DNA of 64,000 nucleotides from Cupriavidus sp. YR651. GTDB taxonomy: Bacteria; Pseudomonadota; Gammaproteobacteria; Burkholderiales; Burkholderiaceae. Under the pieces are notes generated by a model, which did no database searches, was not told the DNA's origin, and saw only the letters and a program-made list of their open reading frames with translations. A program made the translations under genes and the position numbers. The stretch spans positions 1 to 64,000 of the forward strand of contig NZ_FMYZ01000007.1 of NCBI RefSeq assembly GCF_900101625.1. The letters are read 5' to 3'. The first letter of the stretch is position 1. Every line of letters begins with the position of its first letter. Below are positions 9,308 to 17,538 of the stretch, piece after piece.

Positions 9308-10654
9308 ATGAGAATTTCAAGACCGCTGTGGGCACAGGGGATTTTCATGACCCCGCAGCATTTCCAGCAACAGGCACTGTGGGACCGCTATACCGACGAG
9401 TGTGTCGCGCGCCTTGCCAGCCCTGACCCGTGGGGCGTCGTACGTGTCGCGCTCGACCAGCAGGCCTTGTCGATCCATCGGCTGGCGGTGAGTGCGCTGG
9501 CCCTTCGGTTGCCGGATGGCACCGTCATTGATACGGAGACGGCGGATCTGACGCCCGCCGCTCGCGATCTCGGCGACGTGCCGGCCCACCAAGAGGCCGT
9601 GGTTGTGCTGATTGGCCTGGCGCTCGTCGACGCCCAGGGTGGCAACTGCGCCGAGGCCGACGACCGGCCCGCGCGGCCGCGTCGCTTCGTGCGGGAGTAT
9701 CTGGAAGTCGCCGACCTGCACGGGGAAGGCAGAGAAGAGATCAGCGTCGAGCGGCACGCGTTGGCGCTCCTCTTCGACTTCGAGAACCACGGCGACTACG
9801 TGACCTGTCCCATTGCCCGGCTGGTACGCAGCCCCGAGGGACGCTTCCAAGTTGATCCTGCCTTTGTGCCGCCCTGCCTCTTCCTCTCGGCACACACGCG
9901 GCTCACCGAGCGCATGAATCGGCTGTCGGAGATCCTCGCCGCCAAGAGCGCGAGCCTGGCCGTGCGCCGGCGCGAACGTTCAGACCAGATCGCCGATTAC
10001 GCGGTGGCCGACGTGGCGCTCTTCTGGCTGCTGCACAGTGTCAACAGCACCTGGCCGGAGCTGGCGCGCCTGTGCGCTGCGCCGCATCAGCATCCCGAAC
10101 GGCTCTATGCCGTGCTGGCGCGTCTGGCCGGCTCGCTCCTGACCTTTTCCACGACGGCATCACTGCGAGCCATCCCCGCCTATGACCACCTCGCTCCCGA
10201 GCCCGTGTTTTCGGAACTGGAATCGCTCATCCACACCCTGCTCGACACCGTGATCCCGTCGCGCGTAGTACCGGTGGCGCTGGAGCGTGTTCGGCCCACG
10301 GTATGGGTCGGCAGGATCCTCGACGAGCGTCTGGTCGAAGGCGCGGAGTACTACCTGTCTGTGCAGGCGGGCCTGCCCGCCCATACGCTGCTCGAGCAGT
10401 TGCCGCGCTTCTGCAAGGCGGGTGCACCGGATGAGGTGGAGCAGATCGTCAACTCCGCCCTGCCTGGTATTCCGCTGCGCAGCATGTCGCGCCTGCCTGC
10501 CGCCATTCCAGTACGGATCGAGAACCAGTACTTTGCGCTCGACAGCGCCCACCCGGCCTTCAAACGCATGCTGAACGCACGGGCCTGTCAGTTCTACGTC
10601 CCGGCTTCACTGCCGGACGTGTCGCTTGAACTCTTCGCGGTATTGCCGGCATGA
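9308..10654 (+). CDS. tssK: T6SS baseplate protein TssK
   Basis: I chose the ATG at 9308, giving 448 residues, because the sequence then begins with the family's opening pattern (RPLWAQGIFMTPQHFQQQ). An in-frame start 51 bases upstream would add an unrelated leader, and neither start has a strong ribosome site. TssK links the baseplate wedges to the membrane complex TssJLM and makes trimers. Other visible features are the middle helical region around AHTRLTERMNRLSEILAAK and the C-terminal shoulder ending FYVPASLPDVSLELFAVLPA. Its stop overlaps the tssL start by four bases. Confidence 0.94.
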   Translation: MRISRPLWAQGIFMTPQHFQQQALWDRYTDECVARLASPDPWGVVRVALDQQALSIHRLAVSALALRLPDGTVIDTETADLTPAARDLGDVPAHQEAVVVLIGLALVDAQGGNCAEADDRPARPRRFVREYLEVADLHGEGREEISVERHALALLFDFENHGDYVTCPIARLVRSPEGRFQVDPAFVPPCLFLSAHTRLTERMNRLSEILAAKSASLAVRRRERSDQIADYAVADVALFWLLHSVNSTWPELARLCAAPHQHPERLYAVLARLAGSLLTFSTTASLRAIPAYDHLAPEPVFSELESLIHTLLDTVIPSRVVPVALERVRPTVWVGRILDERLVEGAEYYLSVQAGLPAHTLLEQLPRFCKAGAPDEVEQIVNSALPGIPLRSMSRLPAAIPVRIENQYFALDSAHPAFKRMLNARACQFYVPASLPDVSLELFAVLPA

Positions 10655-11301
10655 GACCTCCCGCCATGATGTTCCCGCTCGCCCTGCGCGACACGGCCCT
10701 GACTGTCACGGAACTCGCCGACGCGGCCAAACCGAGCATTGACTTCGAGGCGTTCCGGGCCAAGTGCCTCGATCAAGTGGCTCGCCTGCGTGCGGAATTC
10801 TCGGCGCTCGGCCAGCCGCTCGATGTGGTCGAGGATGCTGCCTATGCCCAATGCGCCTTGCTGGATGAAGTGGCACTGGGTCGGCTGCAGGGCACCGACC
10901 GCGATGCCTGGGAGCGCGAACCCCTGCAGGTACAGCAATTCCAGAGCCATGACGCAGGGGACGCGTTGATCGCCCGCATCGAGCGGCGCCTTGCCGAGCC
11001 ACAGCCAGTGCTGCCGCTACTCGCTGTCTTCCATGTGATCCTCGGGCTGGGTTTTCAGGGGCGATATGCGCGGGAGGAAACTGCTGCCCGCACCACACTT
11101 GTGCATGCCATCGATGAATGCCTGGATCGCGCCGGCTGGCGCGAATTTTCCGGCCCGGTGCTGGTGACAGCGGGCACGACGCCCCGCTGGCGCCATCTTT
11201 CACTGCATGCCTGGGTGGTAATCGCCTGCGTTGGGGCTGCCTTGGTCTATGTCGCGCTGGATCGGTGGCTGGCTGCGGCGATTTCCAGGCTTGCAGGCTG
11301 A
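10651..11301 (+). CDS. tssL: T6SS membrane complex protein TssL (DotU/IcmH family)
   Basis: A 216-residue protein with a cytoplasmic helical domain (AYAQCALLDEVAL near 68-80; FHVILGLGFQGRY near 127-139) and a single C-terminal membrane segment (AWVVIACVGAALVYVALDRW, about 187-206). This is the normal short TssL layout: an N-terminal cytoplasmic domain anchored by a tail. TssL binds TssM and recruits the baseplate through TssK. It overlaps tssK by ATGA. It has no peptidoglycan-binding domain itself; that function seems to be carried by the next gene. Confidence 0.93.
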   Translation: MRPPAMMFPLALRDTALTVTELADAAKPSIDFEAFRAKCLDQVARLRAEFSALGQPLDVVEDAAYAQCALLDEVALGRLQGTDRDAWEREPLQVQQFQSHDAGDALIARIERRLAEPQPVLPLLAVFHVILGLGFQGRYAREETAARTTLVHAIDECLDRAGWREFSGPVLVTAGTTPRWRHLSLHAWVVIACVGAALVYVALDRWLAAAISRLAG

Positions 11302-11311
11302 GAGGGGGTTC

Positions 11312-13051
11312 GTGACCGACTATCCCTACCGCATGCTCGTTGGCTGGATCGCGGCACTTGTCTTGGCATGGCTAGCATTCAGTTCGCCCTGGCGGGCGAC
11401 GTGGAACTTGCTGCTTGCAGCCTTCACGCTCGCAGTGGCACTGCTGGCGATCCTCGTGGCCACCCGGCGGGTGTGCGCGCGCCGGCTTGCAGCACAACCA
11501 GTGCTGCAAGCCGTCAAGGCATCCCTCGACGCACTGCCGCGCGACATCCGGCGCAATACACCGCTGGTGCTGTCCGTGGGAGACGCGACTGGCGCCCCGG
11601 CGCTGGCCTTCGGCGAAGCGCTCATTCGGATCACCGATGCCGCGATCTGGGTGCGCGTCGACGACCCGATCCGGCTGGCGCATGTCGCGGACGCGCTCAA
11701 GCGCTGGCGTGAAGGGCAAGGACCAGATGCCGTCGTCTGTCTGATCGGCGCCGATCATACCAACGATGCTGGCGCGCTGAATGCCGCGCTCCGGCGCTGG
11801 CTCTCAGCCATCGGCGAAGCCAGCCGTGCGGTCGGTTATCTCTTGCCGGTCTGCATCGCCATGTACGTCGAAGAAGCCGATGGCGCGCCGGACGACTGCC
11901 CGTGGTTCGGCATCTCCGGCAGCGACATCTTGCAGAGCGACGCGCTGTCCTCGTTGGTCGCGACGCGCGTCCAGCAGTACGCGCAAGCTGCCGTCCCCGC
12001 GGATCGCGAGGCTCGCATGCACCGCGCCGCACGCCTCGATGCTCTGGTGCGGTGGACGGCCGGCACGTTGTTGCCCGCGTTCGTCGATGCCCAACGCGAC
12101 GGGCTTCGCGATGGACCTCGATACGGGCGACCGATGCGCCTCGCGGCCTTCGGCGTGACCGTCACCGCGGGTGTGCCTTCCCCGGATTCGCTGCTTGCCC
12201 GCTTTACAGAGCAAGTGACGGCCCTGCGCCGACTCATCGGTGATGGGCGCCGCGCGCCCTACCCGCTCCCTGAGCCCCTGATTCGAGGCATCGCCCTGCA
12301 ACCTGTGCATCGCGCATTCCCGCGTGCATTGGTGCACGCCTTTGCCTGGCTGGCGCTCGCTTTCTCAGCCGCCTGTGCGGCCTCCGCCTGGCAGAACCGG
12401 GCGCTGGTGGCTCGCGTCATGGACGACATGGCTCGTTACCTCGCCGTCGGGCCAGAGCACGACGCTGCCCGGGTCGATGTGCTGCTAGCCCTCAAGCGTG
12501 ACCGTGATGAACTCGAACAGTATGCCCGCGCTGGTGTGCCGCCGCATCTGGGCCTGGGCTTCTATCGAGGCGCCCCGTTGCTCGGCCCCCTCAATGCGTT
12601 AATCGCTGCATATCAGCCGCCCACGCCACCACCCTCGACCATCGAACTGGACAGCCTGTCTCTCTTCCAGAGCGGCAGCGCCGTCCTGAATCCCGGCTCG
12701 AACCGAGTGCTGATCGGCGCTCTCGATATGATCAAGGCCCACCCGGACAAGCGCGTGCTGGTAGCTGGGCACACCGACGCGACCGGCAACCCCCGCAGCA
12801 ACCTCAAGCTCTCCGAGGCACGCGCCGCATCGGTGCGCGACTGGCTGGCCGATGCAGCTGGGCTGCCGCTCACGCGCTTTGCGATCCAGGGCTATGGCGA
12901 CACCCGTCCCAAGGCCGTAGACGACACCGAGGCGACGCGTGCCGCGAACCGACGTGTCGAAATCACGCTCGTCCCCGATTGTCGCGATGCACATCGTGAA
13001 AATCGACCAACCTCGGGCCAACCGGCCTGTTCATTCCAACAGAAGGAGTAA
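11312..13051 (+). CDS. T6SS-associated OmpA-domain inner-membrane protein
   Basis: I prefer the GTG at 11312, just behind AGAGGGGG and ten bases after tssL, giving 579 residues. The reading frame opens further upstream inside tssL, but that would be a long overlap. Two adjacent membrane segments occur near residues 8-26 and 31-52, a third near 340-360, and an OmpA/MotB-type peptidoglycan-binding domain at about 443-570 (VLVAGHTDATGNPRSNL; LSEARAASVRDWL; RAANRRVEI). It probably anchors the T6SS membrane complex to the cell wall. The middle part loosely recalls IcmF/TssM N-terminal architecture, but the protein is far too short to be TssM. A TagL-like role is inferred. Confidence 0.8.
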   Translation: MTDYPYRMLVGWIAALVLAWLAFSSPWRATWNLLLAAFTLAVALLAILVATRRVCARRLAAQPVLQAVKASLDALPRDIRRNTPLVLSVGDATGAPALAFGEALIRITDAAIWVRVDDPIRLAHVADALKRWREGQGPDAVVCLIGADHTNDAGALNAALRRWLSAIGEASRAVGYLLPVCIAMYVEEADGAPDDCPWFGISGSDILQSDALSSLVATRVQQYAQAAVPADREARMHRAARLDALVRWTAGTLLPAFVDAQRDGLRDGPRYGRPMRLAAFGVTVTAGVPSPDSLLARFTEQVTALRRLIGDGRRAPYPLPEPLIRGIALQPVHRAFPRALVHAFAWLALAFSAACAASAWQNRALVARVMDDMARYLAVGPEHDAARVDVLLALKRDRDELEQYARAGVPPHLGLGFYRGAPLLGPLNALIAAYQPPTPPPSTIELDSLSLFQSGSAVLNPGSNRVLIGALDMIKAHPDKRVLVAGHTDATGNPRSNLKLSEARAASVRDWLADAAGLPLTRFAIQGYGDTRPKAVDDTEATRAANRRVEITLVPDCRDAHRENRPTSGQPACSFQQKE

Positions 13052-13056
13052 GAAAA

Positions 13057-13542
13057 ATGGCAATTCCCGCGTACATGTGGATCAAGGACGATGGCGGTGC
13101 CGATATCAAAGGCTCGGTCACGGTGACAGGTCGCGAGGGCAGCGTCGAAGTGGTCGCCTTCGACCACGCCGTCAACATCCCCACCGACTCCAATACCGGC
13201 AAGCTGACCGGTACGCGGGTGCACAAGCCCATCGTGTTCTGCAAGGAAACCGACGCTTCAACCCCGTACTTGTACAAGGCGGTCACCAGCGGTCAGACGC
13301 TGAAGTCCGTCGAAATCAAGTGGTACAAGATCGATGACGCCGGCAAGGAGAAGGAGTACTTCAACACCAGGCTGGAAAACGTGAAGGTGGTTGGCGTCAC
13401 GCCGAAAATGCGGGATATCAAGGACCCGGCGTACGAGAGGCACAACCATCTCGAAGACATCGAGCTGCGCTACGAGAAGATCACCTGGTCGTACACGGAC
13501 GGCAACATCATCCACGCCGACAGCTGGAACGAGCGCTCATAA
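13057..13542 (+). CDS. hcp: T6SS tube protein Hcp (TssD)
   Basis: A 161-residue Hcp with the usual opening (AIPAYMWIKDDGG), the middle HKPIVFCKETDASTPYLYKA and the terminal YEKITWSYTDGNIIHADSW. It forms hexameric rings stacked into the tube inside the sheath and is secreted. The gene begins five bases after the OmpA-domain gene and has an AAGGAG ribosome site. Two perfect RNA hairpins follow the stop (13553-13571 and 13576-13598), which may protect or terminate part of the hcp message. Confidence 0.96.
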   Translation: MAIPAYMWIKDDGGADIKGSVTVTGREGSVEVVAFDHAVNIPTDSNTGKLTGTRVHKPIVFCKETDASTPYLYKAVTSGQTLKSVEIKWYKIDDAGKEKEYFNTRLENVKVVGVTPKMRDIKDPAYERHNHLEDIELRYEKITWSYTDGNIIHADSWNERS

Positions 13543-13552
13543 GGCGCAGGTG

Positions 13553-13598
13553 GCCAGCGCCTTGCGCTGGCTGACGCGGACCGCGTGTCGTAGTCCGC
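13553..13598 (+). terminator. Tandem hairpins between hcp and tssH
   Basis: GCCAGCGC and GCGCTGGC are separated by three bases, an 8-bp perfect stem (13553-13571). A second stem, GCGGAC/GTCCGC, spans 13576-13598. There is no T-run, so this is more likely a processing or stabilising structure, or a partial terminator, than a full intrinsic terminator. It would favour hcp over the downstream tssH. Confidence 0.45.
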
Positions 13599-13641
13599 GC
13601 TCCTCCAAGTCTTTCACCGCGTTCCACGCCCTTCTGCGCCT

Positions 13642-16356
13642 ATGACTGCCCGCGATCTCTCCCCGTTCCTGCGTCGCCTGAACGATCACTGCACCCGAGC
13701 CCTCACCGATGCCGCCAGCTTCTGTGAAACACGTGCCCACCGGGACATCGAGGTCGAACACTGGCTGATCAAGCTGCTGGAGTTGGGTGATGGCGATCTG
13801 CTGGCTATCCTGCAGCGCTATGAACTGGATATGGATGGGATCTGGAGCGGACTGCTCACCGCCATCGACCGGCTGCCGCACGATTCGCGTGGCAAGCCAG
13901 GCCTGTCGCAGCGCGTCGGCCAATGGCTCGAGGCCGCATGGATGCGAGCGTCGCTCGAATCCACGGCGCCCGGAGAGCCCAAGTCAATCCGCTCCGCGCA
14001 CCTGCTGGCGGCTCTGGCCGAAACGCCGCACCTGCTGCGTGCGCCCGATGCCTGGCCGCTCCTCTCCGTCTCCGCCGCGCAGATCGAGCGGTTGATGCAT
14101 GAATTGGACAAGATCTCAGTCGAGGCCGCCACGCCCGTGGCACACGATACCGACGGACAGACTCCCGCTCTGCAATCGTCGTCACCCGGCACACCCACCG
14201 CCGCAAGGCTTGTAGCGGGCCAAGCCGACACATCCGTTCTGGCCCGCTTCACTAGCGACGTCACACAAAAGGCACGCCACGGCAAGATCGATCCCGTGTT
14301 TGGCCGTGATATGGAGATCCGCCAGATGGTCGACATCCTGGCGCGGCGACGTAAGAACAATCCGATACTCGTCGGCGAGCCGGGTGTGGGCAAGACCGCG
14401 CTGGTCGAAGGGCTGGCGCGCAAGATTGCCGAAGGCGATGTCCCCGCCGTGATCCAGGGCGTCAGCGTGCTGACGCTGGATCTGGGCCTGTTGCAAGCTG
14501 GCACCGGCGTCAAGGGCGAGTTCGAGCAACGCCTCAAGAACGTGATCGAGGCCGTGCAGCAATCGCCGACACCGATTCTGCTCTTCATCGACGAGGCCCA
14601 TACCCTCATCGGCGCGGGTAACGCTGCCGGTGCCGCCGATGCGGCCAACCTGCTCAAGCCCGCGCTCGCGCGGGGTGAACTACGCACGATCGCGGCGACG
14701 ACCTGGTCCGAGTACAAGCAGTACTTCGAGCGTGACGCCGCACTGGAGCGCCGCTTCCAGATGGTCAAGGTTGACGAGCCCGATGATGAGAACGCTTGCC
14801 TGATGTTGCGCGGCCTGAAGGACCGATACGCGCAGCATCATGGCGTGCATATCACCGATGCGGCCATCGGCGCTGCCGTGCGCCTGTCACGCCGATACCT
14901 GACCGGGCGCCATTTACCGGACAAGGCTGTCGACCTGCTCGACACCGCCGCCGCCCGCGTTCATATGAGCCTGGAGGCCACGCCGGTTACGATTTCTGCC
15001 TGCGAAGCGGAGCGCGCTGCGCTCGAGGTCGAACGCACAGCGCTGCTGCAGGACCAGGGAGCTACCGGCGTGGAGATCGGCGAACAGCTGGCGGCCATCG
15101 ATAGCCGGCTCACCGCGCTCACAAGCGAACTCGAACAGCTCGAGCGCGCCTTTGCGGAGCAGAGGGATGCCGCCGATGCGCTGATTGCATTGCGCACGCA
15201 ATGGCATGCCACTGCGGACGAGTCGGCGCGCCTTGACATGACGCCTTCGATCCAGGCCGCCCACCATGCGCTGGCGAAACACGGCCAGGCCGCGCTGCTC
15301 CACGCGGAGGTGGACGAGGCGGCAATCGCTCAGGTGATCGCCGATTGGACCGGGGTCCCGGTAGGCAATCTGCTGTCGAGTGAACGAGTCACCTTGCTGG
15401 AACTGGAAGCCAATCTGGGGCAGGTCGTCGTTGGCCAGGACGAGGCTCTTGCCGCGCTCGGCAAGAGCCTGCGTGCCGCCAAGGCGGGACTGAAATCCGA
15501 GGATGAGCCGCTGGGGGTTTTCCTGCTGGTCGGGCCTTCAGGAGTCGGCAAGACGGAGACAGCACGAGCACTGGCCGACCTGATGTTCGGGGGCGAGCGT
15601 TCACTGGTCACCATCAATCTGTCGGAGTACCAGGAAGCCCATACTGTCGCGCAACTTAAGGGGGCGCCGCCAGGCTATGTCGGCTATGGCGAAGGTGGTG
15701 TGCTGACCGAGGCCGTCCGCCAGCGCCCTTACAGCGTCATCCTTCTCGATGAAGTCGAGAAGGCACACCGCGACGTGCTGAACCTGTTCTACCAGGTCTT
15801 CGATCGCGGCTTCATGCGCGATGGCGAAGGCCGAGTGATCGACTTCCGTAATACCGTGATCCTGATGACTTCGAATCTGGGCAGCGAGCAACTTCTCGCA
15901 GCTACCGACGCTGCAGAAAAATCCGGCGTCGAGCTCACAACCGGCGCCCTGATGGAAGCGATCCGCCCCCTACTCGTCGACCGCTTCCAGCCGCCACTGC
16001 TGGCACGTTTCCAGACCGTCGTGTACCGTCCACTCTCGACCGAGGCCATGGCCACTATCGTGAGGATGAAGCTTGGCAAGGTGGCCGACCGGATCACGCG
16101 CCGCTATGGCGTGCCGCTGCAATGCGATGACGCGCTGGTAGCCGAACTGGTGAGGGCCTGCCTGCTGCCCGATTCAGGCGCCCGCAATATCGACAGCCTG
16201 CTCGACCAGCAGATCCTGCCCGTGCTGTCACATGAGTTGTTGCTGCGTATGGATAGTCGAAAGGCGCTCAAATCGATCCGTCTGTCGTTCTCCGAGGCAG
16301 ACGGTATCGGGCTGAATTTCGAAGAGCCGGTAGTAGCACCCGGTGCGTGCGCATGA
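13642..16356 (+). CDS. tssH: T6SS sheath-recycling AAA+ ATPase TssH (ClpV)
   Basis: A 904-residue Hsp100-type ATPase. It has an N-terminal double ClpN-like domain (about 1-160), a first AAA+ module with Walker A GEPGVGKT at 245-252, a middle coiled-coil (about 440-540) and a second AAA+ module with Walker A GPSGVGKT at 631-638 and Walker B (VILLDEVEKAH). The C-terminal domain is of ClpB/ClpV type. It extracts TssC from contracted sheaths. It lies in the T6SS operon with tssE overlapping its stop, and its length and context separate it from the heat-shock ClpB. Confidence 0.96.
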   Translation: MTARDLSPFLRRLNDHCTRALTDAASFCETRAHRDIEVEHWLIKLLELGDGDLLAILQRYELDMDGIWSGLLTAIDRLPHDSRGKPGLSQRVGQWLEAAWMRASLESTAPGEPKSIRSAHLLAALAETPHLLRAPDAWPLLSVSAAQIERLMHELDKISVEAATPVAHDTDGQTPALQSSSPGTPTAARLVAGQADTSVLARFTSDVTQKARHGKIDPVFGRDMEIRQMVDILARRRKNNPILVGEPGVGKTALVEGLARKIAEGDVPAVIQGVSVLTLDLGLLQAGTGVKGEFEQRLKNVIEAVQQSPTPILLFIDEAHTLIGAGNAAGAADAANLLKPALARGELRTIAATTWSEYKQYFERDAALERRFQMVKVDEPDDENACLMLRGLKDRYAQHHGVHITDAAIGAAVRLSRRYLTGRHLPDKAVDLLDTAAARVHMSLEATPVTISACEAERAALEVERTALLQDQGATGVEIGEQLAAIDSRLTALTSELEQLERAFAEQRDAADALIALRTQWHATADESARLDMTPSIQAAHHALAKHGQAALLHAEVDEAAIAQVIADWTGVPVGNLLSSERVTLLELEANLGQVVVGQDEALAALGKSLRAAKAGLKSEDEPLGVFLLVGPSGVGKTETARALADLMFGGERSLVTINLSEYQEAHTVAQLKGAPPGYVGYGEGGVLTEAVRQRPYSVILLDEVEKAHRDVLNLFYQVFDRGFMRDGEGRVIDFRNTVILMTSNLGSEQLLAATDAAEKSGVELTTGALMEAIRPLLVDRFQPPLLARFQTVVYRPLSTEAMATIVRMKLGKVADRITRRYGVPLQCDDALVAELVRACLLPDSGARNIDSLLDQQILPVLSHELLLRMDSRKALKSIRLSFSEADGIGLNFEEPVVAPGACA

Positions 16357-16787
16357 CACGGGTCGGGCCGGGTCTCTTCGAGGCTGTGACAGGGTTCTTT
16401 GGGAACGGTGTCGCAGTCGAAGAATTCGACGCAGCGACGCAGACCTTTCTGTCGGTCCAAGACAACATCCAGCGCATCCTCAATAGTCGCCGCGGCGGGC
16501 TCGCACACCTGCCGGACTATGGACTGGGCGACCTGTCCCGAATCTACCGCCACCTGCCCGCCTCGGCGCACACGCTCAAGCGCGAGATTGAGACGACACT
16601 GTTGCGCTACGAACCGAGGCTGAAGGCCATCGATCTCACGATCGAAGAGCCCGAGCCCGGCATGCTGCTCAGCTTCACCATGAGCTGTCACCTGCGCCAG
16701 GCCGGCCTGGTGCGATTCGGCACCCACTTCACGCCAGACGGCAAGACGCGGCTCAAGCTGCTGAAGGCTGACCGCGATCTCGAATGA
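16353..16787 (+). CDS. tssE: T6SS baseplate protein TssE (gp25-like)
   Basis: I take the ATG at 16353 that overlaps the tssH stop (ATGA), giving 144 residues; a GTG two codons earlier is possible. The gp25-like core is visible: VQDNIQRILNSRRGGLAHLPDYGLGD followed by a TLKREIETTLLRYEPRLKAI-type helix (each given in part). TssE joins sheath to baseplate with TssFG. In most T6SS operons tssF and tssG follow at once. Here they do not: no open gene of that kind follows, and a tRNA-Ser copy sits 340 bases downstream. Confidence 0.92.
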   Translation: MTRVGPGLFEAVTGFFGNGVAVEEFDAATQTFLSVQDNIQRILNSRRGGLAHLPDYGLGDLSRIYRHLPASAHTLKREIETTLLRYEPRLKAIDLTIEEPEPGMLLSFTMSCHLRQAGLVRFGTHFTPDGKTRLKLLKADRDLE

Positions 16788-16834
16788 CCATGCAACGATG
16801 GCAACCACCTTGTCGAAGTCGCAGCTGTGCCTGA

Positions 16835-17032
16835 CCAAGAACAAGGCCAACCGCCACCCGCGGTGGGCGTGGCAACAGGTGGCGACGCGATCTCGTCGCC
16901 ATCGAAACTTGCTTTGTGGAAAATCGAAGGTTGAGTGACTCTTGGACTGACGGCCGTTGGCTTGCCTTCGTCAAGCCTGGAACAACTTGCACCCGTGGCG
17001 GATGGTCGCCATACACGCTGTTCTCTGACTGA
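16835..17032 (+). pseudogene. Possible C-terminal remnant of a lost gene
   Basis: Between tssE and the tRNA copy, one plus frame is open from just after a TGA at 16832 to a TGA ending at 17032, with no good start codon. Its last 30 codons read like a folded protein end (SDSWTDGRWLAFVKPG, then TRGGWSPYTLFSD), rich in Trp and Gly. The stretch may be the tail of a gene truncated by a deletion, perhaps of the T6SS operon or an effector. I cannot name the family. The rest of 16788-17086 shows nothing else. Confidence 0.25.
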
Positions 17033-17086
17033 AAACTGGTGATGGGCTGGTTGTGATGAGCCCCCAAAACGAGCCCCAAAAAACAA

Positions 17087-17116
17087 AACCCCGGAAGACC
17101 GCGATCTTCCGGGGTT
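17087..17116 (-). terminator. Intrinsic terminator of the displaced tRNA-Ser 3' end
   Basis: A 12-bp perfect stem (AACCCCGGAAGA pairing with TCTTCCGGGGTT) with a six-base loop. On the minus strand it is followed by TTGTTTTTT. It sits right after the left tRNA copy and is probably the original chromosomal terminator of tRNA-Ser, moved here by the insertion. Confidence 0.8.
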
Positions 17117-17127
17117 CGCCGCCATTG

Positions 17128-17207
17128 CTGGCGGAGACGGAGGGATTCGAACCCTCGATCCAGGTTTTGGCCCGGATGCTCCCTTAGCAGGGGAGTGCCT
17201 TCGACCT
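17128..17207. repeat. Left attachment repeat (80 bp)
   Basis: Identical over 80 bases to 30467-30546. It covers the tRNA-Ser segment from the encoded CCA end back through the T-arm, variable arm and anticodon arm to the edge of the D-loop. It marks one element boundary. Confidence 0.88.
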
Positions 17208-17270
17208 GTATGCCTTGCTGCGCAAGGCTTTGCGGCTCGCTACACTCGCCGCACCCTCGGCCACGTCTCT
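17129..17270 (-). pseudogene. tRNA-Ser(GCT)-like copy interrupted in the D-loop
   Basis: Read on the minus strand, this has the whole tRNA-Ser(GCT) sequence, including the encoded CCA end. A 48-base insertion lies in the D-loop (17208-17255) and the first base is changed (A instead of G, breaking the pair with the last C of the acceptor stem). The insert folds as GCCTTGC/GCAAGGC with a three-base loop, plus TGCGGC/GCCGCA. No bacterial tRNA intron of this kind is known to me, so I call it a pseudo-tRNA or element-borne att copy. The intact tRNA is at 30468-30561. Confidence 0.7.
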
Positions 17271-17538
17271 TGCTTACCCTTACACCACGCAGTCCGCGTG
17301 GAAGAGGTCAGTGTAACAGCTTTCCGCTCGCCTCAGCGCGTCGAATGGAAGCGTCGGTGCGGGCCGCATGAACCCACAATCATGCAGGATTGTTGCGAGA
17401 GCAAGACAGTTCCGTCAACTGCCTCTTTAAGGCAGGAATCACAGGCGATCGAAGTGTTCGACACCATACGAGATCGCTGCGAAACTGCTCCTCCAGCGCG
17501 CTGACACCTAACAATGCTCCATTCACAAAGGACTGAGC

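Noticed and set aside
17129-17270. A second working tRNA-Ser gene
   Set aside because: The D-loop insertion and acceptor mismatch argue against a functional tRNA unless an unknown removal step exists.
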